Below are positions 1 through 6,948 of a stretch of 64,000 nucleotides of DNA, one piece after another. Every line of letters begins with the position of its first letter. Position 1 is the stretch's first letter. Below the pieces are notes generated by a model, which was not told the DNA's origin, did not search any database, and saw nothing but the letters and a program-made list of their open reading frames with translations. A program made the position numbers and the translations under genes. Source of the stretch: an uncultured delta proteobacterium (GTDB lineage: Bacteria; Desulfobacterota; Desulfovibrionia; Desulfovibrionales; Desulfovibrionaceae); assembly GCA_903843965.1 (NCBI GenBank), contig CAIMRY010000030.1:1-64000 (forward strand), read 5' to 3'.

Positions 1-2
1 AC

Positions 3-137
3 TCAAGCGAGAGAGCCAGCGAGTTGCCCCGCTGGCTCCACGAATACAATCATTTTAGGAATCACAAGTCGTTACAAAGGAAAACGCCCATGAGTCGTAT
101 CGGCGAGAGAGTGAACAACGTCTTGCAACTCCACAGC
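3..137 (+). mobile_element. 3' end of an IS481-type transposase gene (partial)
   Basis: The window opens inside a reading frame that runs without a stop to TAG at 135-137. Its last 44 residues include WLHEYNHFRNHKSL, then KTP, and end in RVNNVLQLHS. This is the usual tail of IS481-family DDE transposases: a YN..R.H..L...TP block after the catalytic Glu and a final NN-L-HS. Only the tail is in view, so the state of the rest of the element is unknown. It lies about 40 bp before a block that is repeated at 2041-2121, which suggests the element took part in rearranging this toxin/membrane-gene cluster. Family assignment is from the tail motif only. Confidence 0.7.
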
Positions 138-174
138 TAGGCTGCCCGGCCAGCCTCTGCCCGCGCCCGTCCAC

Positions 175-258
175 CCCTCCAATATAGCCTCCTTGACATC
201 CCGGCCCGGCCACAGGCACAAGCCAGGGGTGCGGGCATGCCTGCACGGGAGCGCCAAA
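175..258 (+). repeat. Upstream block duplicated at 2041-2121
   Basis: The sequence CAATATAGCCTCCTTGAC here matches CAATATAGCCTTCTTGAC near 2046-2063. The similarity continues patchily through a CCCCGGC-rich stretch to a GGGAG-type ribosome site and the sequence GCCAAAATGAC (versus GCGAAAAGTGAC). Each copy sits directly before a paralogous membrane gene, so promoter, leader and gene were duplicated as a unit. The TTGACA at 193-198 could be a -35 box, but I see no convincing -10. Confidence 0.55.
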
Positions 259-921
259 ATGACCGACGAACACGCACAGCCGGGCGGTCTCAGCCGCTTG
301 CTGGCCCGACTCCTGGCGCGGCTGCGCCGGGCCGAGCCGAAGCGGCCCAGGTGGTGGCATTTTGCGCCGCATGCGCTGTTGGCGGTGGCTCTGGCGGCGC
401 TCCAATTCTTTTACACCTCCTTGCGCAATTCTGGGCAACTGCGACATTTGGATTTGACCGTTTGGACCCTTCTTGTCGTGTTGCCGCTTCTGCTCATTCC
501 CGTATCGCTGCTGCACGCGCTGTGGCGTTGTTTCCGTTCCCGCTCTTTGCGCGGGGCTGTCTGGCTGTTGCGCCCCGCATTGCTTTGCCTGGCCTTGTTT
601 GCCCTTGTCTCCCCACTGCACCAGTGGGGCAAGAGATGGGACTTCGAGCGACATCTCTCTGAGCGTAATGAAGCCGTCCGACTCATCCTAAGCACTCACC
701 ATGAGCCCCTGCCGGAAGGCAAAGCGTTGGTCGTCGAGCTGCCGGAGGGCTTCCGGCACTTGTCTCACGGGGGCAAGGTTGTCCTTGAGGGCGCGTACGA
801 AGCAACCGTCATTTCCTTTGGCCTCATTGACGGCAACTACGAATACTACACCGGCGAATCCAAATGGCGCACCCCAGCCTATGGCTGGTACGACGGGCAC
901 TGGTGCTTGAGCCCAAGGTAG
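259..921 (+). CDS. Small membrane protein, paralog 1 of 3 (putative toxin immunity)
   Basis: A 220-residue protein of unknown function. ATG at 259 is preferred to an earlier start at 193 because a GGGAG site lies just before it and the third paralog starts at the same relative place. Two hydrophobic segments (about residues 35-55 and 70-90) precede the motif LLHALW..F, then RGAVWLLRPALL, which forms a third segment. A soluble tail carries WDFERHLSERNEAV and ends in a tyrosine/tryptophan-rich patch with YDGHW. The next two genes share all of these motifs. Triplication beside an orphan type-44 toxin domain suggests an immunity family, but that is inference; no named family was recognised. Confidence 0.7.
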   Translation: MTDEHAQPGGLSRLLARLLARLRRAEPKRPRWWHFAPHALLAVALAALQFFYTSLRNSGQLRHLDLTVWTLLVVLPLLLIPVSLLHALWRCFRSRSLRGAVWLLRPALLCLALFALVSPLHQWGKRWDFERHLSERNEAVRLILSTHHEPLPEGKALVVELPEGFRHLSHGGKVVLEGAYEATVISFGLIDGNYEYYTGESKWRTPAYGWYDGHWCLSPR

Positions 922-967
922 GCGGGTCACCGCCCATGAAGCGACCTCGACGAAAAGGCGAAACGTG

Positions 968-1615
968 ATGGGAGAAGCCAAGCAGCCAAACATCTATCGG
1001 CACCTGATGGCCTGGAGCGGCGACGGCTTCGTCCGGCCCAGGCTGCGCCAATTCCTGCCGCATCTGCTGGTGTTTCCGGCTGTGGCGCTGGGAGAATTCT
1101 TCCTCGACTCCGTGGTCAACACAACGCATAGCATCGGCCTCTATGAGCTGTATTCGTTGACGGTGGTCTGTCTGTTTGTATTGGGCCTACCCGGCTCCTT
1201 GCTGCACGCGATCTGGAAGTGGTTCTGGTCGGGTACTTGGCGCGGGGCCATTTGGCTGCTGCGCCCGGCTCTGTTGGCCTTGGCTCTGCTCATGCTCTGT
1301 ACCGTCCCCTTTCGAAGCTGGGGCCAAACCAGGGATTTCGAACGCAACCTCGCAGAACGCAACCACATTGTGCAGCAGGTGCTGGAAGCCAACCCCGGCC
1401 CAATGGGCGAACGCGAATGCAAGATCATCGTCCTTCCTGAAGACTCCCGGCGTCTTTCCTGGCACGGCACGGTGGCGCTCAATGGTGAGCGCGGCGGCAA
1501 GTCCGTGGACTTTCAGACCCATAACGGCAGATACGAGTACCACACGGACCTGTCGCTATGGCTGCCTGAAAGATACAAACGCTATGATGATCACTGGTGT
1601 ATTTTCATCTGGTGA
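968..1615 (+). CDS. Small membrane protein, paralog 2 of 3
   Basis: A 215-residue paralog of the preceding gene. Shared landmarks are SLLHAIWKWF, RGAIWLLRPALLALAL, RDFERNLAERNHIV and the terminal YDDHW. Three hydrophobic segments are followed by a soluble C-terminal half. A GTG three bases earlier is an alternative start; ATG at 968 is used here. The last 11 bases overlap, tail to tail, the end of the toxin-44 fragment on the other strand, an arrangement more likely produced by recombination than by design. Function unknown; immunity is possible because of the neighbourhood. Confidence 0.7.
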   Translation: MGEAKQPNIYRHLMAWSGDGFVRPRLRQFLPHLLVFPAVALGEFFLDSVVNTTHSIGLYELYSLTVVCLFVLGLPGSLLHAIWKWFWSGTWRGAIWLLRPALLALALLMLCTVPFRSWGQTRDFERNLAERNHIVQQVLEANPGPMGERECKIIVLPEDSRRLSWHGTVALNGERGGKSVDFQTHNGRYEYHTDLSLWLPERYKRYDDHWCIFIW

Positions 1616-2030
1616 CGCCACCCAGCTCTTTGATTGTTTTCCAACGCCAATAGGCTGCGATGCCGCGCCGGATCATTGCCGCGTCACGTGGGTCGTCTCC
1701 ATAAGGGTAGACCAGCAGATTCGTATACTTGTCCGGCTCATTCCAGTGGTCAAGATACTGTTTGGCCCCGGCAGCGCGCTGTATTTCGTCTTCCGTGAGA
1801 CCAAGTGCCGCGCCGGTGGCCCCGTAGTTGAAGTTGCCGAAGTTTTCAAGACTTCCATCCTTCTTGTATCCCTCAATGTTCTTGTAGTCCCAGGCACCAT
1901 GTGAATCGACCTGATTATAGAACCAAATCAGATTTCCTTTGTGCTCTTCGGCTTCGCGGATGTTGTCATCCACGTTAACGCCTGGCGGAGGTATGGGGTT
2001 GTTTTCCGGCAGCTTTGCGCGGGGGGGGCG
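1605..2030 (-). pseudogene. Orphan C-terminal toxin domain, polymorphic toxin type 44
   Basis: From about 2012 downward the minus strand reads PENNPIPPPGVNVDDNIREA, followed by WFYNQV, WDYKN, ENFGNFNYGATGAALGL, AGAKQ and YGDDPRDAAMIRRGIAAY. The proline linker, the NFGNFNYGATG block and the final YGDDP..D..MI..GI..Y are what I know of the Bacterial toxin 44 domain found at the end of secreted polymorphic toxins. No delivery or repeat region precedes it. The open frame continues to 2360, but that part is antisense to the third membrane paralog and is not toxin. A run of eight G (2021-2028) lies at the break. It is an orphan, probably silent, toxin tip. Confidence 0.65.
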
Positions 2031-2040
2031 TCTTGTCCGC

Positions 2041-2121
2041 CCCGACAATATAGCCTTCTTGACTGCCTGCCCCGGCTCCGGGCATGATCTTCTGCGTAGT
2101 GCATGCAAGGGAGGGCGAAAA
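2041..2121 (+). repeat. Second copy of the upstream block at 175-258
   Basis: This is the matching copy of the 175-258 block, again directly upstream of a membrane paralog. It begins right where the toxin-44 fragment loses its reading sense, so the duplication boundary and the toxin truncation probably coincide near the G8 run at 2021-2028. Confidence 0.5.
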
Positions 2122-2771
2122 GTGACGGAAAAACCAGCACTTTTTCTGTTGATCAGCGCCTTAATGGAGCTGTTCAGGAACGATGCGAAACAGCCAAAAC
2201 TTACGCGATTTAGGGCGCACGCTATTTTTGTGGCACTCGTCGCACTATATTCTTTCTTTTGGGTCAGACTGCTCAATGCTGGACTGCACCCATCTCCAGG
2301 CATTGAAATCTTCCCTGCCGCCATACTGATATTCTCGGCATCCCACTCTCGTTGCTGCACGCGCTTTGGCTCTGGCTCTGGTCCTGTTCCTGGCGCGGAG
2401 CGATCTGGTTGGTTCGCCCGGCACTACTTTGCCTTTCTTTGCTCGCCGTGGGCGCCATGGAACACTATGGCATGATCTGGGACTTTGAGCGTAACCTCGC
2501 CGAACGCGAACAGGCCGTCCAGTATGTGCTCACACACGCGGAACTCCCCACCGAGGGGGGGACGCTGCAGGTGCAGCTCCCTGAAAATTTGCAGCATACG
2601 TCTCCCCACGGGACTTTGTTTCTCTACAACAATGATGGAGTCACAAGGGTGAGCTTCCTCAATACTGGAAGTTTTTACAGCTACTTTCCGAGAGGCAAAG
2701 GGCATACGCGAGAATATGGCTACTGGTATGATGAGCACTGGCTCCTGGAGTCGCGCACAATACGTTTGTGA
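2122..2771 (+). pseudogene. Small membrane protein, paralog 3 of 3, frameshifted
   Basis: Translation would start at GTG 2122 after GGGAGGGCGAAAA, parallel to paralog 1. The first frame gives MTEKPALFLLISALMELF and one hydrophobic segment, then loses similarity near 2330. The family sequence continues in another frame from about 2331: ILGIPLSLLHALW, RGAIWLVRPALLCLSL, WDFERNLAEREQAV and the final YDEHW. One base lost, or two gained, near 2325-2335 explains the break. The halves together match paralogs 1 and 2 in full length, so this is a recently broken gene or a sequencing error. Confidence 0.65.
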
Positions 2772-2927
2772 TTATACCAATTAAATTCCGACATGTTGCG
2801 TGGCTTTATTCTCGGTGGTCCACGCCGCGCCCCAGCCTTGATTCTTCCCGCCGCATTCCCTATCCTCCGCCGACGCCTCCGCCCACGCCAAAGCCGACCC
2901 CGACACCCACGCACAAGGAGCCCCACC

Positions 2928-3968
2928 ATGCCCGAGATCACCCTGGCCGGACGAAAAATCGGACCCGCGCACGCCCCGCTGGTCATCGCGGAGATCGGCA
3001 TCAACCACGAGGGCGACTTCGCCAAGGCCGAGCGCATGGTCCGCGACGCAGCAGCCGTGGGCTGCGAGTGCGTGAAGTTCCAGTGCCACGTGGTGGAGGA
3101 CGAGATGAGCCCGCAGGCCAGAAACGTCATCCCCGGCAACGCCGACGTGTCCATCTACGAGATCATGGAGCGCTGCCAGCTTTCCGAGGCCGACGAGCGC
3201 CGCTTGCAAGCCCTGGTGGAGGGCCTGGGCATGATCTACCTGTCCACGCCGTTTTCCCGCGCCGCAGCGGACCGCCTGGAGGGGATGGACGTGCCCGGCT
3301 ACAAGATCGGCTCTGGGGAGTGCAACAACTATCCGCTGGTGGACCACATCGCGAGCTTCGGCAAGCCGGTGATTCTCTCCACCGGCATGAACAGCATGCA
3401 AAACGTGGCCAAAAGCGTGGAGATTCTGCGCGCGCGCAAGGTGCCCTTCGGGCTCATGCACACCACGAGCATGTACCCCACCCCGCCGGAAAAGGTGCGC
3501 CTGGGGGCCATGGTCGAGCTCATGCAGGCCTTCCCCGACGCCGTTGTCGGCCTGTCCGACCACACGCTGACCATCTACCCCTGCCTGGGCGCGGCGGCGC
3601 TGGGCGCCAGCATGCTGGAGCGGCACTACACCTCGGACAAGTCCTGGCCCGGCCCGGATGTGTCCCTGTCCATGGACCCGCAGGAGATGAAGAGCCTCAT
3701 CGAGGGCTCCCGGCTCATCCACCTGGCGCTGGGCGGCACAAAAGCCATCCTGCCGGAGGAGCAGGTGACCATCGACTTCGCCTACGCCTCCTGCGTCACC
3801 ATCGCGCCCGTCAAGAAGGGCCAGGCCTTTGCCAAGGCCAACCTGTGGGTCAAACGGCCGGGCACGGGCAAAATTTTGGCCGAGCACTACACGGGACTGC
3901 TGGGCAAAGCCGCGGCCTGCGACATCGCGCCGGACACCCAGCTGACCTGGGACATGGTGGTGAAATAG
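2928..3968 (+). CDS. N-acetylneuraminate synthase-family protein (NeuB/PseI/SpsE type)
   Basis: A 346-residue sialic-acid-synthase-type enzyme. These condense a hexosamine-derived sugar with phosphoenolpyruvate to make nonulosonic acids for surface glycans. The start at 2928 follows AAGGAG with good spacing and puts the family opening IAEIGINHEGD near residue 20. A TIM barrel carries VKFQ, STPF, YKIGSGE (near residue 125), ILSTGM and GLSDHT (near residue 210). A C-terminal SAF/antifreeze-like domain begins about residue 285 with RSxxAxxxIxKGQ-like VTIAPVKKGQ. It is convergent with the methyltransferase that follows. No other nonulosonate gene is nearby, so the exact sugar cannot be told. Confidence 0.85.
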   Translation: MPEITLAGRKIGPAHAPLVIAEIGINHEGDFAKAERMVRDAAAVGCECVKFQCHVVEDEMSPQARNVIPGNADVSIYEIMERCQLSEADERRLQALVEGLGMIYLSTPFSRAAADRLEGMDVPGYKIGSGECNNYPLVDHIASFGKPVILSTGMNSMQNVAKSVEILRARKVPFGLMHTTSMYPTPPEKVRLGAMVELMQAFPDAVVGLSDHTLTIYPCLGAAALGASMLERHYTSDKSWPGPDVSLSMDPQEMKSLIEGSRLIHLALGGTKAILPEEQVTIDFAYASCVTIAPVKKGQAFAKANLWVKRPGTGKILAEHYTGLLGKAAACDIAPDTQLTWDMVVK

Positions 3969-3998
3969 GCGCTCCTTGCAGGCCGCTATGGCCCGGGC

Positions 3999-5153
3999 CT
4001 ACTTGTAGGCCGCGATGGCTGTCGACGCGATGAGGCTGCCCGCAGGGCAGAAGTCGAAGAGCACCTCCACCCGCGCAAACCCGGCGATTCGCAGCATGTC
4101 CATGAGGGCGCGGGTGTTGGCCGTCCATTTGCCGAAGCCCTTGTCCGAGAGCATCAGGATCGACGCGGGCTGGGCCGGGCGGGCTGGGTCGGCGGAATCG
4201 GCGGCCGCAAAGGGGTCAAACGGCGCGCAGCGCACGGTGCGGCCCGTGACGATGAGCAGCTCCCTGGTCATGGCGTGCAGCTTGCGCAGGCAGAAGAACG
4301 GGTCGCGCAGGTGGTAGTACAGGCCCAGGCACAGGGTCAGGTCAAAGGGGCCCAGGGCCTCGGCGTCCAGATCCTCCAGCCAGGAAGTCACGTACTTGAC
4401 CTTCGAGTTGTAGCGCCGGTGGGCGAAGTCGTAGCGCTTGAACTCGTCGCGGTCCAGCCAGCCCGGCCCCTCCACGCTCACCACCTCGGCCGCGCCACGG
4501 GCCTCGCACTCAAAGCTGTAAAACCCGTCCGAGGCGGCCAGGTCGAGCACGCGCTTGCCTGTCAGGTCCTTTGGCAGCTTGATCTGGTCCAGGAACTGGC
4601 AGGTCAAGACGCCCTTGACCGAGCGGGCGAACTGCCCCGGCCCCAGGGGCAGGGCGTGGAAAAAGCCGCCCAGCCCCGCCTGCGGCCACTGCGCGGTTCC
4701 GGGCTCCAGGGGCGGCAGCTCCGCGGCCCGGGCCGCCAGGGCCGAAAGCCGCGCCGCATCCTGCCAGTATTCGCGGATGGTGTCGGCCAGGACAAAGGCC
4801 GCACCCGGCCCGAGCTGTTCGGCAAGCCCGGCGCGCATGGCCTGGAAGTGCTCGGAGGAGGTGACGACCACGAGGTCCACGCCCAGGGCCGGGAGCTCCT
4901 CCGGCGCATGGACCTTGAAGCCCTGCTGGCTCAGGCCCTGCTTGGCGGGGTCGCGGTCGGCCAGGCCGACGATTTTGCCGAGCAGCGGGCTTGCGCTTGC
5001 GCGCAGGAAGCCAAGGAAGTAGTCCGCGCCGCTGGCTGCGGGGTAGACCAGGACCCTGCGCGCGCCCAGCAGGCTCTCGATGCCCACGAACTCAACGAAC
5101 TCGATGTGCCGACCCCTGTTCTGTCCCGTGTCCTGTTTCGTGTCCTGTCCCAT
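3999..5153 (-). CDS. Class I SAM-dependent methyltransferase, substrate unknown
   Basis: A 384-residue protein. The N-terminal third (residues 25-135) resembles a Rossmann nucleotide-sugar or oxidoreductase fold, with GARRVLVYPAASGADYFLG and later VDLVVVTSSEHF. The C-terminal half is a methyltransferase with motif I VLDLAASDGFYSFECEARGA near residue 205, an acidic VVSVEG, and a later FDLTLCLGLYYHLRDPF, which resembles the CmoB-like group. The base sequence around the start is repetitive (TGTCCTGT and TGTCCCGT variants, 5117-5155), so the first 15 or so residues are uncertain. It ends 30 bp from the NeuB-like gene, so a role in surface sugar modification is possible but unproven. Confidence 0.75.
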   Translation of the reverse strand: MGQDTKQDTGQNRGRHIEFVEFVGIESLLGARRVLVYPAASGADYFLGFLRASASPLLGKIVGLADRDPAKQGLSQQGFKVHAPEELPALGVDLVVVTSSEHFQAMRAGLAEQLGPGAAFVLADTIREYWQDAARLSALAARAAELPPLEPGTAQWPQAGLGGFFHALPLGPGQFARSVKGVLTCQFLDQIKLPKDLTGKRVLDLAASDGFYSFECEARGAAEVVSVEGPGWLDRDEFKRYDFAHRRYNSKVKYVTSWLEDLDAEALGPFDLTLCLGLYYHLRDPFFCLRKLHAMTRELLIVTGRTVRCAPFDPFAAADSADPARPAQPASILMLSDKGFGKWTANTRALMDMLRIAGFARVEVLFDFCPAGSLIASTAIAAYK

Positions 5154-5307
5154 GCCCCGTCCTCATGTTTCACCGGCTGGCCTGGCCGCGTGGACCAACC
5201 TGATCGTAACGCCTGGCCGCGCATGATAGGCGAGGGGCCTGGCAATGACAATGGCCAGGCGGGGCTGATGCCCGCAAGACAGCCGCCCCGAGCCCTGCAA
5301 ATTCTGT

Positions 5308-5337
5308 TTGCAGGCCGCGCAGCCTTGCAGATAGAGT
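5308..5337 (+). promoter_or_regulatory. Putative promoter of binding-protein gene 1
   Basis: TTGCAG (5308-5313) and TAGAGT (5332-5337) are 18 bp apart. The same arrangement, in a closely similar 40-base stretch, stands before the paralogous gene at 6214. The retained similarity outside the coding region supports a functional promoter. Confidence 0.4.
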
Positions 5338-5360
5338 GGGGGCGACGTGAAGGAGCATTC

Positions 5361-6125
5361 ATGCGCTTGACCACCTGCCTGCTATGTCTGTGCCTCGCCC
5401 TGCCGGTGTGCTCGCCAGGGGCCGAAACGCTGGTGCTCAACACCTCCCACGACCCGCCGCGCTCCCGGCCAGACGGCGGCGGCTACGAGGACCGCATCGT
5501 CGCCGAGGCCTTCCGGCGCATCGGCCTGGGCACACGCCTGGTCCACCTGCCCTCGGAGCGGGCCTTGCAGAACGTCAACCAGGGCATCGACGACGGCAAC
5601 TTCTCCCGCGTCGCCGGGCTCGCGGCCCAGTACCAGAATCTGGTCATGGTGCCCGAACCCGTTGACGAGTTCCTGTTCACCGCGTTCACCAGGGATACGT
5701 CCATCCATGTGCAGCGCTGGGAGGACCTCAAGCCCTTCAACGTGGGCCTCATCACCGGTTGGAAGATCGTGGAGGCCAACACCAGGGACGCGCGCTCCGT
5801 AACCACGGTCAAGGACGAGGAGGCCTTGTTCGCCCTGCTGGACCGTGGCCGCGCCGACGTCGTTGTGGCGGACCTGTATTTCGGGCAGGAGCTGCTCCGC
5901 AGCAAGAGCTACCAGGGCGTGCGCGCCTTAAGCCCGCCCCTGGAACGCCGCAACATGTATCTCTACCTGAACAAGCGCCACGCCGACCTGGCCCCCAGGC
6001 TGGCCGCAGCCCTGCGCGAGATGAAGCGCGACGGAACCATGGAGCGCCTGACCAAGGCCGGACCGGCTCTGGACCGGCGAAAAGAAGAACGGAAGGAAGG
6101 GCGCGCCTCCACGGCGGCGGAGTGA
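5361..6125 (+). CDS. Periplasmic solute-binding protein, family 3 type (paralog 1)
   Basis: A 254-residue exported protein. ATG at 5361 follows AAGGAG. Residues 1-20 form a signal peptide (MRLTTCLLCLCLALPVCSPG). The mature part begins AETLVLNTSHDPPRS and has the two-lobe extracellular binding fold of amino-acid ABC receptors: YEDRIVAEAFRRIG, RALQNVNQGIDDG, LKPFNVGLITGWKIVE and a closing MKRDGTMERL. No ABC permease is present. The gene heads a run binding protein, binding protein, sensor kinase, response regulator, so it probably senses a ligand for the kinase. The C-terminal tail (RRKEERKEGRAS) is unusually basic. Ligand unknown. Confidence 0.8.
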   Translation: MRLTTCLLCLCLALPVCSPGAETLVLNTSHDPPRSRPDGGGYEDRIVAEAFRRIGLGTRLVHLPSERALQNVNQGIDDGNFSRVAGLAAQYQNLVMVPEPVDEFLFTAFTRDTSIHVQRWEDLKPFNVGLITGWKIVEANTRDARSVTTVKDEEALFALLDRGRADVVVADLYFGQELLRSKSYQGVRALSPPLERRNMYLYLNKRHADLAPRLAAALREMKRDGTMERLTKAGPALDRRKEERKEGRASTAAE

Positions 6126-6160
6126 CCCAGGCCAAAGGCGCAGGCGACGGCAAATACTGT

Positions 6161-6190
6161 TTGCGCGCCCTGCTCCCTTGCGGCTATAGT
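6161..6190 (+). promoter_or_regulatory. Putative promoter of binding-protein gene 2
   Basis: TTGCGC (6161-6166) and TATAGT (6185-6190) are 18 bp apart, matching the promoter before the first binding-protein gene. The leader GCAAATACTGTTTGC here and GCAAATTCTGTTTGC near 5298 are nearly identical, so the gene and its promoter were duplicated together. Confidence 0.45.
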
Positions 6191-6213
6191 CGAAGCAACC
6201 TGGAGAACCATCC

Positions 6214-6948
6214 ATGCGCGTGGCGCCGTTCCTGCTGAGTCTGTGCCTCACCCTGCCGGTATGCGCGCACGGAGCCGAGACCTTGGTGCTCAGCACCTCC
6301 TCCCGAGCGCCGCGCTCCCTGGAGAACAGCGCGGGCACCCAGGACCGCATCGTCCTGGAGGCCTTCCGCCGCATAGGCGAGCAGGTCCAGATAGTCCACC
6401 AGCCACCGGAGCGGGCTCTGGTCAACGTAAGCGAGGGCCTCCTCGACGGCGACTGCTGGCGCGTCAGCGGACTTGCGGCGCTGTACCCGAACCTGGTCCA
6501 GGTCCCCCAGCCCGTGGACCAGGTCCAGATCAAGGTCTTCACCAGGAACCCGGCCATGCGCATCTCCTCCTGGGCCGACCTCAAGCCGTACAACGTGGCT
6601 TTCATCAACGGCTGGAAGATCCTGGAGGCCACGGTTCAGGGCACGCGCTCCCTGACCAAGGCCAGGGACATCGACGCACTGTTCGCCCTGCTGGACAAGG
6701 ACCGCGTCGACGCCGCGCTGGTGGACCCGGTCATGGGCCAGGAAGCCCTGCGGCGCAGGCACATCCAGGGCATCCGCATCCTGGAGCCACCCCTGACCCA
6801 GCAGGACATGTACATCTACCTGAACAAGCGCCACGCGGCCCTTGTGCCCAAGCTGGCCCAGGCCCTGCGCGAGATGAAGCGCGACGGCGCCATGGAGCGC
6901 CTGACCAAGGCCGGGCTGACGACCGGGCTGACGGAGGAAGGCAGATGA
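6214..6948 (+). CDS. Periplasmic solute-binding protein, family 3 type (paralog 2)
   Basis: A 244-residue paralog of the preceding gene. Signal peptide MRVAPFLLSLCLTLPVCAHG is followed by AETLVLSTSSRAPRS. Shared motifs include QDRIVLEAFRRIGEQ, LKPYNVAFINGWKILEA and MKRDGAMERLTKAG. Its stop overlaps the kinase start (ATGA at 6945-6948), so the two are translationally coupled. This supports a receptor role for the binding protein in signalling rather than uptake. Ligand unknown; the binding residues differ from paralog 1, so the two may report different compounds. Confidence 0.82.
   Translation: MRVAPFLLSLCLTLPVCAHGAETLVLSTSSRAPRSLENSAGTQDRIVLEAFRRIGEQVQIVHQPPERALVNVSEGLLDGDCWRVSGLAALYPNLVQVPQPVDQVQIKVFTRNPAMRISSWADLKPYNVAFINGWKILEATVQGTRSLTKARDIDALFALLDKDRVDAALVDPVMGQEALRRRHIQGIRILEPPLTQQDMYIYLNKRHAALVPKLAQALREMKRDGAMERLTKAGLTTGLTEEGR

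Noticed and set aside
2031-2360. N-terminal part of the minus-strand toxin-44 frame
   Set aside because: It is antisense to the third membrane paralog and lacks similarity to any toxin delivery region; the open frame is chance.
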